In this document: positions 8,547 through 18,383 of the stretch, piece by piece
Layout: each line of letters opens with the position of its first letter
Numbering within the stretch: position 1 is the stretch's first letter
DNA from: JAGVSR01 sp964458265
Lineage (GTDB): Bacteria; Pseudomonadota; Alphaproteobacteria; Rhizobiales; Hyphomicrobiaceae
Assembly: GCA_964458265.1 (NCBI GenBank)
Contig: CAYWIF010000002.1
Location: 1 to 64,000, forward strand
Direction of reading: 5' to 3'
DNA: 64,000 bases
Program-made: the position numbers and the translations under genes
The notes under the pieces: model-generated
Told to the model about the DNA's origin: nothing
The model's input: the letters and a program-made list of their open reading frames with translations, nothing else
Databases searched by the model: none

Positions 8547-9253
8547 GAACGCTTCCCCCCGAACCCCCGCTCACGGGAAATCTCTTCGTAGGCCGCATTG
8601 ATATGCGCCAGCTTGGCTGTCGCTGCCCTGACGATACCAGGCGGCGCTCCCTGGGCCACGAGCCGATCGGGATGCGTCTCCTGAACGAGCTTGCGATAGC
8701 GGGCCCTTATCGCCTTCTCGGTCGCATCCGGCATGAGATCGAGAATGGCGTACGGGCTGTCCGGATCGCGAACAAATTGGTCGCGAAACATCCGGAACTC
8801 GGTGTCGGAGTATCCAAATCGGCACGCGACCGTCCTGAGGAAATGATCCTCGCAGGGATGCAGCACGCCATCCGCGCACGCAATGTACATAAGGCATTCG
8901 AAGACGCGCCGCTTTGTCTCGGGATCGCGTTTCAGCATCTCGCCGACCCGGTCGGCGTAGATTTCGAATCCGGTCACGTCGGCCGCCGCCTGCTCGTAAA
9001 CGCTCTTGATGCGGGGAATGTCGGCTGGCGGCACATCGAGAAATTGCTCGAACATTGTTGCCTCGGACGACACGGCCACTCCGTCGGCAGCCGCCATTTT
9101 TGCCGCCAGCACCACGAACGCGCTCGTAAACCCGGTGGATTGCGCCCACCGCCGCCGCCTCAGGATGCCATACGCCCTTAGACGCCGGCCAATTCGGCTA
9201 AAAAAGCCCAATTGTGGACGTGGCAGAGTGTCGAGGACGGTACGATCAGCCAT
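8543..9253 (-). CDS. DjlA-like co-chaperone: TerB domain plus J-domain
   Basis: A 236-residue protein with a TerB/DjlA-type helical domain (about 40-150, with two acidic AAADG and CADGVLHPCED segments) and a C-terminal J-domain (about 165-230). The J-domain has the essential HPD tripeptide in ETHPDRLV, so it should stimulate a DnaK ATPase. Unlike E. coli DjlA, the N-terminus has no strong transmembrane helix, only a weakly hydrophobic segment after a basic patch. It forms an overlapping pair with the downstream amidase gene, an arrangement conserved in many Hyphomicrobiales. The partner client is unknown. Confidence 0.85.
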   Translation of the reverse strand: MADRTVLDTLPRPQLGFFSRIGRRLRAYGILRRRRWAQSTGFTSAFVVLAAKMAAADGVAVSSEATMFEQFLDVPPADIPRIKSVYEQAAADVTGFEIYADRVGEMLKRDPETKRRVFECLMYIACADGVLHPCEDHFLRTVACRFGYSDTEFRMFRDQFVRDPDSPYAILDLMPDATEKAIRARYRKLVQETHPDRLVAQGAPPGIVRAATAKLAHINAAYEEISRERGFGGKRS

Positions 9254-9423
9254 AGGTCAGCACTAGCCGCTTTTCCACGGCAACAGAAGGGCGTCCGTGC
9301 CTTGAGCCGCGCCGCCCCGCGTTACATTTGCGTAAGCTGCCAGCGTTGACGGTTTTGCGCGGCACCGTTAGCTGGTCGGTGCCGTCAAATCACCTCTGCA
9401 CTTCCGGCCCGGATCAGTCCGCG

Positions 9424-12400
9424 ATGACCCCAGACCAATCGGACCCTTCAAAATGGCACTTCTATATAGACCGCGGTGGAACCTTCACTGATATCGTCGC
9501 GTGCGATCCTGATGGGCGCCTCCACATCCGCAAATTTCTGTCGATCAATCCCGCTGCCTACGACGATGCGGCCCTGCACGCGATCCGCCAATTCTTAAGC
9601 ATTCCGCACACCGCGCCTATTCCTGCTGCGCGCATCGGCGTGGTGAAAATGGGCACAACTGTCGCGACCAATGCCCTCCTCGAGCGCAAGGGCGTTCCGA
9701 CAGCTCTCATCATCACCCGCGGCTTTGCCGACGCACTGGAAATCGGGACCCAGGCCCGCCCCGACATCTTCGCCAGGCAGATCGTCAAACCGCAAATGCT
9801 CTATGCGCGCGCCATCGAAGCAAACGAGCGTATTCTGGCGGATGGCACCGTCGATGAGCCGTTGGATGAAGAAGCCCTCACCGCCGCCCTGCGCCAAGCG
9901 AAGTCAGACGGCATCGCCGCCGTCGCCGTAGTGTTCGTTCATGCCTGGGCATTCCCCGATCACGAACGCCGAGCCGCCGAAATCGCGCGGAGCATCGGCT
10001 TCGAAAGCATCTCTGTCAGCCACGAAATCTCCCCGCTGGTCAAACTCGTGGGCCGCGGCGACACGACCGTCGCGGATGCCTATCTTTCACCGGTGCTCGA
10101 CCGCTACGTGGCGTCGATCGCATCCAGAATCGCAGAAAGCGGAGAAGACAGCCGGCTGATGTTCATGGCTTCCTCCGGCGGCCTCACCGCCGCCAGAAAA
10201 TTCCGCGCCCGTGACGCCATCCTCTCTGGCCCCGCCGGCGGTATCGTCGCCATGGCCGAGACTGCGCGCCTTGCCGGCTTCGATCGCGTCATCGGCTTTG
10301 ACATGGGCGGCACCTCGACCGACGTGTCTCACTTCGCCGGCACCTATGAACGCACCTTCGAAACGGAAATCGCGGGCGTCCGCCTTCGCGTGCCCATGCT
10401 CGACATCCACACCGTCGCGGCGGGTGGCGGCTCGATCATCCGCTTCGACGGCCAGCGTCTACGCGCTGGTCCGCAAAGTGCCGGCTCCGATCCGGGACCC
10501 TTGTGTTATCGCAAAGGCGGCCCCCTCACGCTCACCGACGCGAATATGCAGCTCGGCAAACTCGACCCCGAATGCTTTCCGCACATTTTTGGTCCCGACG
10601 GCAATCTTCCGCCGGACCGCGCCGCCGTTGAAATGGCCTTCGCCGACCTCGCGGGCAACATGGGTGGAACGCACTCACCCCACGAAGTGGCCGACGGCGC
10701 AATTCGCATCGGCGTGGAGTGCATGGCTGCCGCGATCCGGCGCGTTTCAATCGAGCGCGGCTACGACGTATCCGGTTACGCACTGCAATGTTTCGGCTCG
10801 GCGGGTGGGCAGCACGCCTGCCTCATCGCCGACGCCCTCGGCATGAACACCATTCTCGTCCACCCACTTTCCGGGGTGTTATCTGCCTGGGGCATGGCGC
10901 TCGCCCCGGCCCGCGCCAGCCGCGAGCGCTCACTGGAAATACCCTTCGATTCCGCCTCCCTTCGCGGGATCGAGGAAACGGCCTGGGAACTCGGCAACGA
11001 GGCGACGGAAGCGCTCCTCGATCAAGACGTCGATCACGACGCTATCGCTCTCACGACGCGCCTCCACCTCGCCTATGCCGGCACCGACACCGCATTGCCG
11101 GTCGACCTGTCCGAGCCGGCGATCATGCGGGCGGATTTCGAACGAATGCACAGGCGCCGCTTCGGTTTTATTTCAATCGGCAAGCCGCTCCGCATTGCCC
11201 ATATCGAGGTCGAAGCAACCGGCAGCACCGCGAATCCTGACGCGACCATTTCCATCGAGCCCTTACCGTCCGCGCCGCGCGCCCGCCGGTTCTTCTCCTG
11301 CGGCAAGTGGCACAACGCCACCGTTTACGACCGCGCAAGTCTGAGCGTGAACGAGACTGTTCCCGGCCCTGCCATCGTACTCGAACCCCACCAGTCAGTG
11401 GTTGTCGAACCCGGTTGGAGCGCCACGCTCACGCCGCGCTCCGACCTGGTTCTCATCCGAACGGGACCGCGCCCATCCGAGCGCTCCGCACCGGCCTCAT
11501 CGGTTGCCGATCCTGTCCTTCTCGAAGTCTTTTCCAACCGCTTCAAGTCCATCGCCGACAACATGGGAGAAGCGCTCCGCGCCACGGCACGGTCCGTCAA
11601 CATCAAGGAGCGCCTCGATTTCTCTTGCGCTCTTTTCAATGCCACAGGCGAACTCGTCGCCAATGCACCCCATGTCCCCGTCCACCTTGGCAGCATGGAC
11701 AGTTCCGTTGCCGCCATCTGCGAAGAATTCGCTGACGCCATGCGCCCTGGTGACAGCTTCATGCTGAACGCCCCCTACAAAGGCGGCACGCATCTCCCCG
11801 ACATCACGGTGGTGACGCCTGTCTTCATCGAAGGCGAAACCACGCCATCGTTTTTCGTCGCCAGCCGCGGCCATCACGCCGACATCGGCGGCCTTACTCC
11901 GGGTTCCATGAGCCCGCGGGCGAAATCCGTCGAGGAAGAAGGCGTCTTGATTGAACCCATGCGCGTCGTGACCGGCGGCGCTATTCACGAAAGTGAAATC
12001 CGCGAGCTTCTGACGAACGCGCGCTGCCCTGCCCGCAACCCGGACGAAAATATCGCCGACCTGAAGGCCCAACTTGCCGCCAATGCGCGCGGCGTGCACG
12101 AATTGACGGGTCTAGCGGCCGAATTCGGCATCGCGACCGTCATGCGCTACATGGCACACGTTCTGGACAACGGGGAAACCGCTATCCGCAACGTGCTCTC
12201 CACACTGCGAGGCGGCCGCGCGCGCATCGAGACCGACCAGGGCACCGCCGTCGAAGTAGCGATCATCATCGACAACGCGGCCCGCTCTGCCGTCATTGAT
12301 TTCGCCGGCACATCCCCCGAGCAAAGGACGAGTTTCAATGCTCCGGTCCCCGTCACGCGCGCTGCCGTGCTCTACGTGTTCCGCGTTCTGGCCGGCGTGC

Positions 12401-13035
12401 CCATTCCACTCAACGCCGGCTGCATGCGGCCCATCGAAATTCGCATCCCCGCCGGATCGATGCTCGCGCCGGAGTATCCAGCCCCCGTCGTCGCGGGCAA
12501 CACCGAAACAAGTCAAATCGTCACCAATGCGCTTTTTGCAGCTTTGGGTCAGCTCGCACCCTCTCAGGGCACAATGAACAACCTGACTTTCGGGAATGCA
12601 CACCTGCAGTATTACGAAACAATCGCCTCCGGCTCCCCAGCGGGTCCGGATTTCGATGGAACGGCAGGTGTCCACGCCCACATGACGAACACGCGCATAA
12701 CCGATGCCGAGATCCTGGAATTGCGCTATCCTGTCGTCGTCGAAGAGTTCTCGATCCGACGGGGTTCGGGCGGACGCGGCCGTCACAGCAGCGGCGACGG
12801 CACGCGCCGTGCGTTGCGCTTCCGCGAGCCGATGCAGGTTTCCATGCTTTCCGGGTATCGAACCCTCGCGCCTCCCGGGCTCGATGGTGGAGCGCCCGGC
12901 GAGCGCGGCCGCAACCTCATTCACCGCGTCGGCGAAACTGTCGAAGATTTGGGTGGATGCGGTGAAGCAGAGGTCGCACCGGGAGATATCGTGATTGTCG
13001 AAACGCCAACCGGTGGCGGCTTCGGCGCAGCGTGA
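9424..13035 (+). CDS. 5-oxoprolinase / hydantoinase A+B fusion
   Basis: ATP-dependent amidohydrolase of 1203 residues that joins the A (HyuA-like) and B (HyuB-like) subunits in one chain, as in eukaryotic-type 5-oxoprolinase (OPLAH). It would open 5-oxo-L-proline to glutamate. The A half starts with the nucleotide-binding FYIDRGGTFTDIVA, contains GTTVATNALLER and GFDMGGTSTDVS, and has DIHTVAAGGGSI. The B half starts near residue 700 (LLEVFSNRFKSIADNMG) and ends with RRGSGGRGRHSSGDGTRR. The ATG at 9424 was chosen because similarity starts a few residues after it. Specificity among 5-oxoproline, hydantoins and acetone-type substrates cannot be read from the sequence, but the single-chain fusion favours 5-oxoproline. 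It stands alone on its strand next to glycolate and lactate genes. Confidence 0.88.
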   Translation: MTPDQSDPSKWHFYIDRGGTFTDIVACDPDGRLHIRKFLSINPAAYDDAALHAIRQFLSIPHTAPIPAARIGVVKMGTTVATNALLERKGVPTALIITRGFADALEIGTQARPDIFARQIVKPQMLYARAIEANERILADGTVDEPLDEEALTAALRQAKSDGIAAVAVVFVHAWAFPDHERRAAEIARSIGFESISVSHEISPLVKLVGRGDTTVADAYLSPVLDRYVASIASRIAESGEDSRLMFMASSGGLTAARKFRARDAILSGPAGGIVAMAETARLAGFDRVIGFDMGGTSTDVSHFAGTYERTFETEIAGVRLRVPMLDIHTVAAGGGSIIRFDGQRLRAGPQSAGSDPGPLCYRKGGPLTLTDANMQLGKLDPECFPHIFGPDGNLPPDRAAVEMAFADLAGNMGGTHSPHEVADGAIRIGVECMAAAIRRVSIERGYDVSGYALQCFGSAGGQHACLIADALGMNTILVHPLSGVLSAWGMALAPARASRERSLEIPFDSASLRGIEETAWELGNEATEALLDQDVDHDAIALTTRLHLAYAGTDTALPVDLSEPAIMRADFERMHRRRFGFISIGKPLRIAHIEVEATGSTANPDATISIEPLPSAPRARRFFSCGKWHNATVYDRASLSVNETVPGPAIVLEPHQSVVVEPGWSATLTPRSDLVLIRTGPRPSERSAPASSVADPVLLEVFSNRFKSIADNMGEALRATARSVNIKERLDFSCALFNATGELVANAPHVPVHLGSMDSSVAAICEEFADAMRPGDSFMLNAPYKGGTHLPDITVVTPVFIEGETTPSFFVASRGHHADIGGLTPGSMSPRAKSVEEEGVLIEPMRVVTGGAIHESEIRELLTNARCPARNPDENIADLKAQLAANARGVHELTGLAAEFGIATVMRYMAHVLDNGETAIRNVLSTLRGGRARIETDQGTAVEVAIIIDNAARSAVIDFAGTSPEQRTSFNAPVPVTRAAVLYVFRVLAGVPIPLNAGCMRPIEIRIPAGSMLAPEYPAPVVAGNTETSQIVTNALFAALGQLAPSQGTMNNLTFGNAHLQYYETIASGSPAGPDFDGTAGVHAHMTNTRITDAEILELRYPVVVEEFSIRRGSGGRGRHSSGDGTRRALRFREPMQVSMLSGYRTLAPPGLDGGAPGERGRNLIHRVGETVEDLGGCGEAEVAPGDIVIVETPTGGGFGAA

Positions 13036-13180
13036 CCGTCACGCAACGTTATTCCGTCACAATGCATGTAGTTCACCTCCGCGGGCAGAGATGGCGTGTC
13101 CTCGCCGCTTGCTGACCGGCTAGAATCGGGCATGATCGGGAATTATTCCCACACGACCGCGTGTCGATAGGGTCGGCCGA

Positions 13181-14020
13181 ATGATGAGGCACAGGCATAC
13201 GTCACTTCTGACCGTAGTCCTCGCCATGACGGCAGGGCTTGGCGCGGCAGCCGAGCCATTTACCTTCACACTCGTTTCTCCGGAAGCCGACATGACGGCG
13301 CGTGAGATCACTGAGCGGCTCTACAAAGCCAAAGCCGGCGAACGCATTGACCTCTCTGGCCGCGATCTGACGTACCTCGATCTCGCCACCATCGACTTCA
13401 AGAGCGCAAGCCTGGCGCGAACTGACCTCTATGGCGCAGACTTCACCGGTGCAAACCTCAAAGGTGCCGACCTTTCGTCCGCCCGCCTCGACCGCGCCGT
13501 GTTGATCCGGGCCGATCTCTCCGGCGCAAATCTTGAGGGCGCCACGATACTTCGGCCCACCATCTATTCGGATTTGAACAGCCATCTCGCCGATGCGCCG
13601 CGTTTCTCGGGCGCCAATTTGCGCGGAATCAAGGTGCAAGCCGAGCTTTCCGGTGCCGATTTCCGAGGCGCCGACCTTACCGGAGCAAACTTTCATCCGC
13701 TCGAGCAACGCGCCGGCGAGGGTACGCTGACGACCCTGCGCAAGAACGTCGTGAAGTCCTGCGATTTCTCAGGCGCAACACTCAAACACGCGAATTTCTC
13801 TGAAGCCGTCCTTACCTTTTCACGCATGACCGGTGCGGATTTGAGCGACGCGAGTTTCGTGAACGCCGATTTGTCTAAAGTCGACTTCCATGGCGCCGAT
13901 CTGTCGGGAGCGGACTTTACCGGTGCCGATCTGGATGGCGCCAATCTCTCTGGCGCGCGCGGCCTCGACACCGTGAAAGGCTTCGAAGCAGCCCAGAACC
14001 TCGACAAGGCGATCCGATGA
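13181..14020 (+). CDS. Secreted pentapeptide-repeat protein
   Basis: A 279-residue protein with an N-terminal signal peptide (hydrophobic core then LGAAAEP). From about residue 60 onward it consists of tandem A(D/N)LXX pentapeptides, such as LYGADFTGANLKGADLSSA and ADLSGADFTGADLDGANLSGA, in two blocks separated by a short linker. Such chains fold into a right-handed quadrilateral beta-helix. The export signal argues against a DNA-gyrase-protecting role and for an envelope role, but no function is known. It lies 145 bases after the 5-oxoprolinase gene and converges with glcF. Confidence 0.8.
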   Translation: MMRHRHTSLLTVVLAMTAGLGAAAEPFTFTLVSPEADMTAREITERLYKAKAGERIDLSGRDLTYLDLATIDFKSASLARTDLYGADFTGANLKGADLSSARLDRAVLIRADLSGANLEGATILRPTIYSDLNSHLADAPRFSGANLRGIKVQAELSGADFRGADLTGANFHPLEQRAGEGTLTTLRKNVVKSCDFSGATLKHANFSEAVLTFSRMTGADLSDASFVNADLSKVDFHGADLSGADFTGADLDGANLSGARGLDTVKGFEAAQNLDKAIR

Positions 14021-14032
14021 AGTCGTCCCGAG

Positions 14033-15394
14033 TTATGCGTCGATGAAATCTTCCACACGCTTTGGCTTTGGCACGTCGGTTACGAATTCTTCCAGAGCTT
14101 CCAGCCCGCGCGGCACCGGCCCACCGTAGGCCCAATCCAGAAGTTCCACCGTGTGTACGACCGGAATCGTCATGCCGCCCGCAAGTTGCGTGATACAGCC
14201 GATATTGCCTGCCGCCACCACATCGGGCCTTGTCGTCTTGATGTGTTGGATCTTCCGGTCGCGGAGTTGCGTTGCGATGTCCGGCTGCAGAATGTTGTAA
14301 GTCCCGGCCGACCCGCAGCAGATGTGACCTTCCGGAACTTCAACGACACTGTAACCTGCCTGCGTCAGCAGCATTTTAGGTTCGTCGGTGATGCGCTGGC
14401 CGTGCTGCAGCGAACACGCTGAGTGATACGCGACCTTGATCGACGACCACCGCATCGGCGCGCCTATACCGGTCCCCGCCACGAACTCGCTCACGTCTCG
14501 CGCCAGATCGGCGATCTGCTTTGCCTTTTGCGCATAGTTTGGATCGTCCGCGAGCAGGTGGGCATAATCCTTCACGACCGTCCCGCAGCCCGATGCATTG
14601 ACGATCACGGCATCGACCGGCCCCTTGCCCATTTCCTTGAGCCACGCATCGATGTTGCGCCGTGCCTGTGCTTTGGCATCGTTTTCGCGACCGAGATGAT
14701 GCACGAGCGCGCCACAACACCCCGCCCCCGGCGCGACCACCACATCAATTCCACGCCGCGCCAAAAGCCTGATAGTCGCGTCGTTGATGGATGGCCGCAA
14801 AACCTGTTGCGCGCACCCGGCGAGAAGAATAACCCGCGCCCGCCGCTCGCTTTTCGTGGCGGCTGTGCCCGGCCCCGAAAAGTGTGCCGGGCGCGGCAGA
14901 ACTGCCGGCGCCATGTCGATCATGGTCGCAAGCTCGTGCAATCCGATACGCCGCATGAACCCACGCAACGGCCGCCCAAACGGCGCGGCGCGCAACGCCC
15001 AACGAAATCGCCGCGGATAGGGAACGACGCGCGCCAGTAATTCGCGCATGAACCTCGACTTAGCCGGACGTGGTGAGCGTTCCTCGATATACGCGCGGGC
15101 ATGATCCACGAGATGCATGTAGTCGACACCCGACGGGCACGTCGTCATGCACGAAAGACATGACAGGCATCGATCGATGTGGCGGCGAACGTCCAGGCTC
15201 GGATCGCGGCCGCCCTCGAACATGTCTTTCATCAGATAGATGCGACCGCGCGGACTGTCTCGCTCGTCGCCCAACACGACATAAGTTGAACATACGGCCG
15301 TACAAAGCCCGCAGTGCACACAGCGGCGCAGAATGCGGTCGGTTTCCTCCAAGCGAGGATCGCGCAGTTGCTCGGCCGTGAAATTGGTCTGCAT
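14033..15394 (-). CDS. glcF: Glycolate oxidase iron-sulfur subunit GlcF
   Basis: The electron-transfer subunit of membrane-associated glycolate oxidase. The 453-residue protein has two 4Fe-4S ferredoxin motifs near the N-terminus, CVHCGLCTAVC and CLSCLSCMTTCPSG. Two CCG-type domains follow (AGCCGALVHH and HICCGSAGTYN), which bind a further cluster or haem-like cofactor in this superfamily. I placed the start at the ATG at 15394 (MQTNFTAEQL) because the family begins there. It is the third gene of glcDEF, 37 bases after glcE, and oxidises glycolate to glyoxylate together with GlcD and GlcE. Confidence 0.93.
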   Translation of the reverse strand: MQTNFTAEQLRDPRLEETDRILRRCVHCGLCTAVCSTYVVLGDERDSPRGRIYLMKDMFEGGRDPSLDVRRHIDRCLSCLSCMTTCPSGVDYMHLVDHARAYIEERSPRPAKSRFMRELLARVVPYPRRFRWALRAAPFGRPLRGFMRRIGLHELATMIDMAPAVLPRPAHFSGPGTAATKSERRARVILLAGCAQQVLRPSINDATIRLLARRGIDVVVAPGAGCCGALVHHLGRENDAKAQARRNIDAWLKEMGKGPVDAVIVNASGCGTVVKDYAHLLADDPNYAQKAKQIADLARDVSEFVAGTGIGAPMRWSSIKVAYHSACSLQHGQRITDEPKMLLTQAGYSVVEVPEGHICCGSAGTYNILQPDIATQLRDRKIQHIKTTRPDVVAAGNIGCITQLAGGMTIPVVHTVELLDWAYGGPVPRGLEALEEFVTDVPKPKRVEDFIDA

Positions 15395-15431
15395 TGCCAC
15401 TCCTGCTTCGGACGCAAGGGCGAAATCGCAC

Positions 15432-16652
15432 TTACATCGCCTGATACATCCGGCCCGGATTGAGAATTCCCTGCGGATCAAAGACCTGCTTTAGGCCCCG
15501 CGACAGTCGTTCGAGTGCCGGCGCCTGCGGCTGGAACACATCGACCTCGCGCCTTATGGCTTCGCGCGCACGAATAAGTGTGGCATGCCCGCCCGCGATC
15601 GCGGCTGCACGCCGAACGTCGGCCGCACCCGCATCCGCACAATCGGGAATTTCGAGCCAGATCAATCCGCCCGACCAGTCGTATGTCGCTTCCACCGGCA
15701 TGTGACGCCGCAGCGTTGCAACGAGTTCCGGCGCCTTACGCGGCGATGTCGACACCCGCCATAAAATGTCATCCGAATGAGGTGCAAAGGCCATCCGCCT
15801 CATCTCGCCCCAGAAACCCAACGACGCCTCTAGATCGAGTTCGACAGGCTGACCGTAGGCCTTCAGCGCCTCGATGAGCCGGCCCTTCCGGTATCGGACA
15901 GACTTCATGAAGTTCTCGATCCGAAGTGCTGTCAGCGGCGTGTTGCGGCTGCCGATCTGCGGCGTCATAATCCTTGCAGCGTGCTTGGCCGGCAAATGCA
16001 CTGTGCCTGAGACTTCGAACGGCGTGCCCATTGCCAGCGACATCAGCTCCACCGCCAAATCTTCTGGCAATCCGGCGTATACCAACGTCGCGATGTCGTC
16101 CGGCAGCGGCGCAACCTTGAACGTCACTTCCGTCATCACCGCCAGTGTACCCCAGCTACCTGTCAAACCGCGGGCCACGTCGTAGCCGGTCACGTTCTTC
16201 ATGACCCGCCCGCCCGACTTGAAGATCTCGGCCCGGCCGTTGACACCGCGCAGGCCGATCAAATGATCCCGAGCTGACCCGGCACTGATGCGCCGCGATC
16301 CGGAGTTGTTCGTGGCAAAGACCGCGCCGATGGTTTGCATACCCGCCGGTGCGGCCAGCACGGGCCCATAATCGAGCGGTTCGAAGGGCAGCATCTGGCC
16401 GCGCGACGCCAATTCCACTTCGATCTGGGAGATCGGGGTCCCGGCCCGAGCACCCATGACAAGTTCAGTGGGTTCGTAGAGTGTGATCCCGCGCAAACTG
16501 GCCGTCGAGATGATGGCCGGTGCTTGCACCGGATGCCCGATCGCACGCTTTGTTCCAGCACCGATGATTTCGACAGCAGCATTCTGCTCACCGATTTGGG
16601 CAAGCATACTCTTCAATTCCCAATCGGCTGCCGGTCGTAAGAGGTCGGTCAC
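15432..16652 (-). CDS. glcE: Glycolate oxidase FAD-binding subunit GlcE
   Basis: A 406-residue FAD-linked subunit of glycolate oxidase. It has a PCMH-type FAD-binding domain at the N-terminus (EIIGAGTKRAIG, then LVMGARAGTPISQIE and NNSGSRRISAGSARDHLIGLRG) and a short C-terminal substrate domain ending in FDPQGILNPGRMY. It is shorter than GlcD, as usual for GlcE. It lies 15 bases after glcD and 37 bases before glcF, so the three are cotranscribed. The sequence is intact. Confidence 0.93.
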   Translation of the reverse strand: MTDLLRPAADWELKSMLAQIGEQNAAVEIIGAGTKRAIGHPVQAPAIISTASLRGITLYEPTELVMGARAGTPISQIEVELASRGQMLPFEPLDYGPVLAAPAGMQTIGAVFATNNSGSRRISAGSARDHLIGLRGVNGRAEIFKSGGRVMKNVTGYDVARGLTGSWGTLAVMTEVTFKVAPLPDDIATLVYAGLPEDLAVELMSLAMGTPFEVSGTVHLPAKHAARIMTPQIGSRNTPLTALRIENFMKSVRYRKGRLIEALKAYGQPVELDLEASLGFWGEMRRMAFAPHSDDILWRVSTSPRKAPELVATLRRHMPVEATYDWSGGLIWLEIPDCADAGAADVRRAAAIAGGHATLIRAREAIRREVDVFQPQAPALERLSRGLKQVFDPQGILNPGRMYQAM

Positions 16653-16667
16653 GTCGGTTGGGTCCCG

Positions 16668-18140
16668 TCACTCGGCTGCGATGGAGGGCTCGGCGGGGCG
16701 CGCCGCGAACTCGGGACGGCCGTCCAGCGGAAATACCTTGGCGGGGTTCAACAGCCAAGCCGGATCGAACAGGGACTTGATCCGCATCTGCTGCATCAAA
16801 TCGGTTTCAGAGAATTGCACGCGCATGAGGTCGCGCTTCTCGATGCCGACGCCATGCTCGCCGGTGAGGCATCCGCCCACCGACACGCATAGCCGAAGGA
16901 TGTCGGCACCGGCCTGCTCCGCCCGCTCGGATTGGCGCGCATCGTTGGCGTCATACATGATCAGCGGATGCAGATTGCCGTCACCGGCGTGAAAAACGTT
17001 CGCGACACCGAGGCCGTAGCGCCTGCAGATATTGGAGATCTCCTCCAGGACATACGTGAGTTGCGACAGCGGTATTGTGCCGTCCATGCACAAGTAGTCC
17101 GCCTTTCGCCCGATGGCGCCGAACGCGCTTTTCCGGCCTTTCCAAATCTTAGCGCTTTGCGCTTCATCCGCGCTGATGATCACCGACGATGGACCAAGTT
17201 CCTGCGCGAGCCCGGCGATGTAGCCGAGACGGTCGGCGATTTCCTCGTCGGATCCCTCCACCTCCACGATCAAGAGCGCATCGACGTCGAGTGGATAGCC
17301 GGCCTTGGCGAACGCCTCGCAGACTTCGATGGCCGGCCGGTCCATGAACTCAATCGCCACCGGCACGATGCCCGAAGCGATAATGCGTGAAACGCAGATG
17401 CTGGCCTTGGCCGTCGACTCGAAGCCGATCAGCATCGGTCTCGCGCCTTCCGCCTGCGGCAAAATCCGCACCGTCGCTTCCGTGACGATGCCCAGTTGCC
17501 CCTCCGATCCGATGATCAGGGCCATCAGATCGTATCCCTCCGCGTCGAGGTGCGCCCCACCGATCTCGACAATCGACCCGTCGATCGTCACCAACTTGAC
17601 GCCCAGCACGTTGTTCGTGGTCACGCCGTATTTCAAGCAATGCGCACCGCCCGAATTCATGGCGATGTTGCCGGCCAGCGTGCACGCGAGCTGGCTGGAC
17701 GGATCGGGAGCATAGAAAAAGCCCGTGGCACCCGCGGCTCCCGATATGGCCAAGTTCGTGATGCCCGCCTCGACCCGAGCGATACGTGCTACCGTGTCGA
17801 TCTCCAGAACCTTATTCATTTTCGATACGCCGATGACGATCGCGTCCTCTGCCGGCAATGCACCGCCACATAGTGAAGTGCCTGCGCCGCGCGGAACGAC
17901 CTTGATGCCTTGGCGTTGACAGTAGCTAAGAACCTTCGCCACGCAGTCTGTGCTGTCGGGAAGGACGACCGCTAGCGGCATGCGTTTGTAGGCCGTGAAG
18001 GCGTCCGTCTCGTAGGCTCGGCGCCCGTCTTCGTCCGCGATGACCGCACCCGGCCCAGCGATGGCAATTAGGTCTTTGACGATCGCGTCGCGGCGGTCGA
18101 CGATGGCAGTATCCGGTTGAGGCAGTGCGATCGACGACAT
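16668..18140 (-). CDS. glcD: Glycolate oxidase catalytic subunit GlcD
   Basis: A 490-residue flavoprotein of the FAD-binding PCMH / FAD-oxidase C family. It contains the FAD-binding PRGAGTSLCGGALP around residues 85-98, and the C-terminal family motif ANVFHAGDGNLHPL and CLTGEHGVGIEKRDLM with the substrate His residues. It performs the oxidation of glycolate (and often D-lactate) to the oxoacid. It is the first gene of glcDEF and is divergent from a LysR gene across a 243-base intergenic region. The closely related D-lactate dehydrogenase role cannot be excluded, but the GlcE and GlcF partners settle it as glycolate oxidase. Confidence 0.94.
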   Translation of the reverse strand: MSSIALPQPDTAIVDRRDAIVKDLIAIAGPGAVIADEDGRRAYETDAFTAYKRMPLAVVLPDSTDCVAKVLSYCQRQGIKVVPRGAGTSLCGGALPAEDAIVIGVSKMNKVLEIDTVARIARVEAGITNLAISGAAGATGFFYAPDPSSQLACTLAGNIAMNSGGAHCLKYGVTTNNVLGVKLVTIDGSIVEIGGAHLDAEGYDLMALIIGSEGQLGIVTEATVRILPQAEGARPMLIGFESTAKASICVSRIIASGIVPVAIEFMDRPAIEVCEAFAKAGYPLDVDALLIVEVEGSDEEIADRLGYIAGLAQELGPSSVIISADEAQSAKIWKGRKSAFGAIGRKADYLCMDGTIPLSQLTYVLEEISNICRRYGLGVANVFHAGDGNLHPLIMYDANDARQSERAEQAGADILRLCVSVGGCLTGEHGVGIEKRDLMRVQFSETDLMQQMRIKSLFDPAWLLNPAKVFPLDGRPEFAARPAEPSIAAE

Positions 18141-18383
18141 GACAATTCTTTGCGGTTTGGCGGTGCGGTGTCCTGGCCGCCACGGACATTATGGTTAACT
18201 GGCTGATCTGCCAATCCTTTTAGCAGGCTCTCTCATTCGATACTATTGTCAACGATTTGGAATAGGTGAATCGCGTCCTAACGACCTCGATGTCACAATC
18301 CGAACACCTGAGAACGAACAATCAACGCGGAGTTGAAAGTCCTGCAGCGTGCGGACGATCACCCATTTTTCGAGGTTTAGGCC

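Noticed and set aside
9558..12924. Several 70-270 residue minus-strand frames within the 5-oxoprolinase gene
   Set aside because: They are shadows of a single 1203-codon gene with recognisable motifs over its full length.
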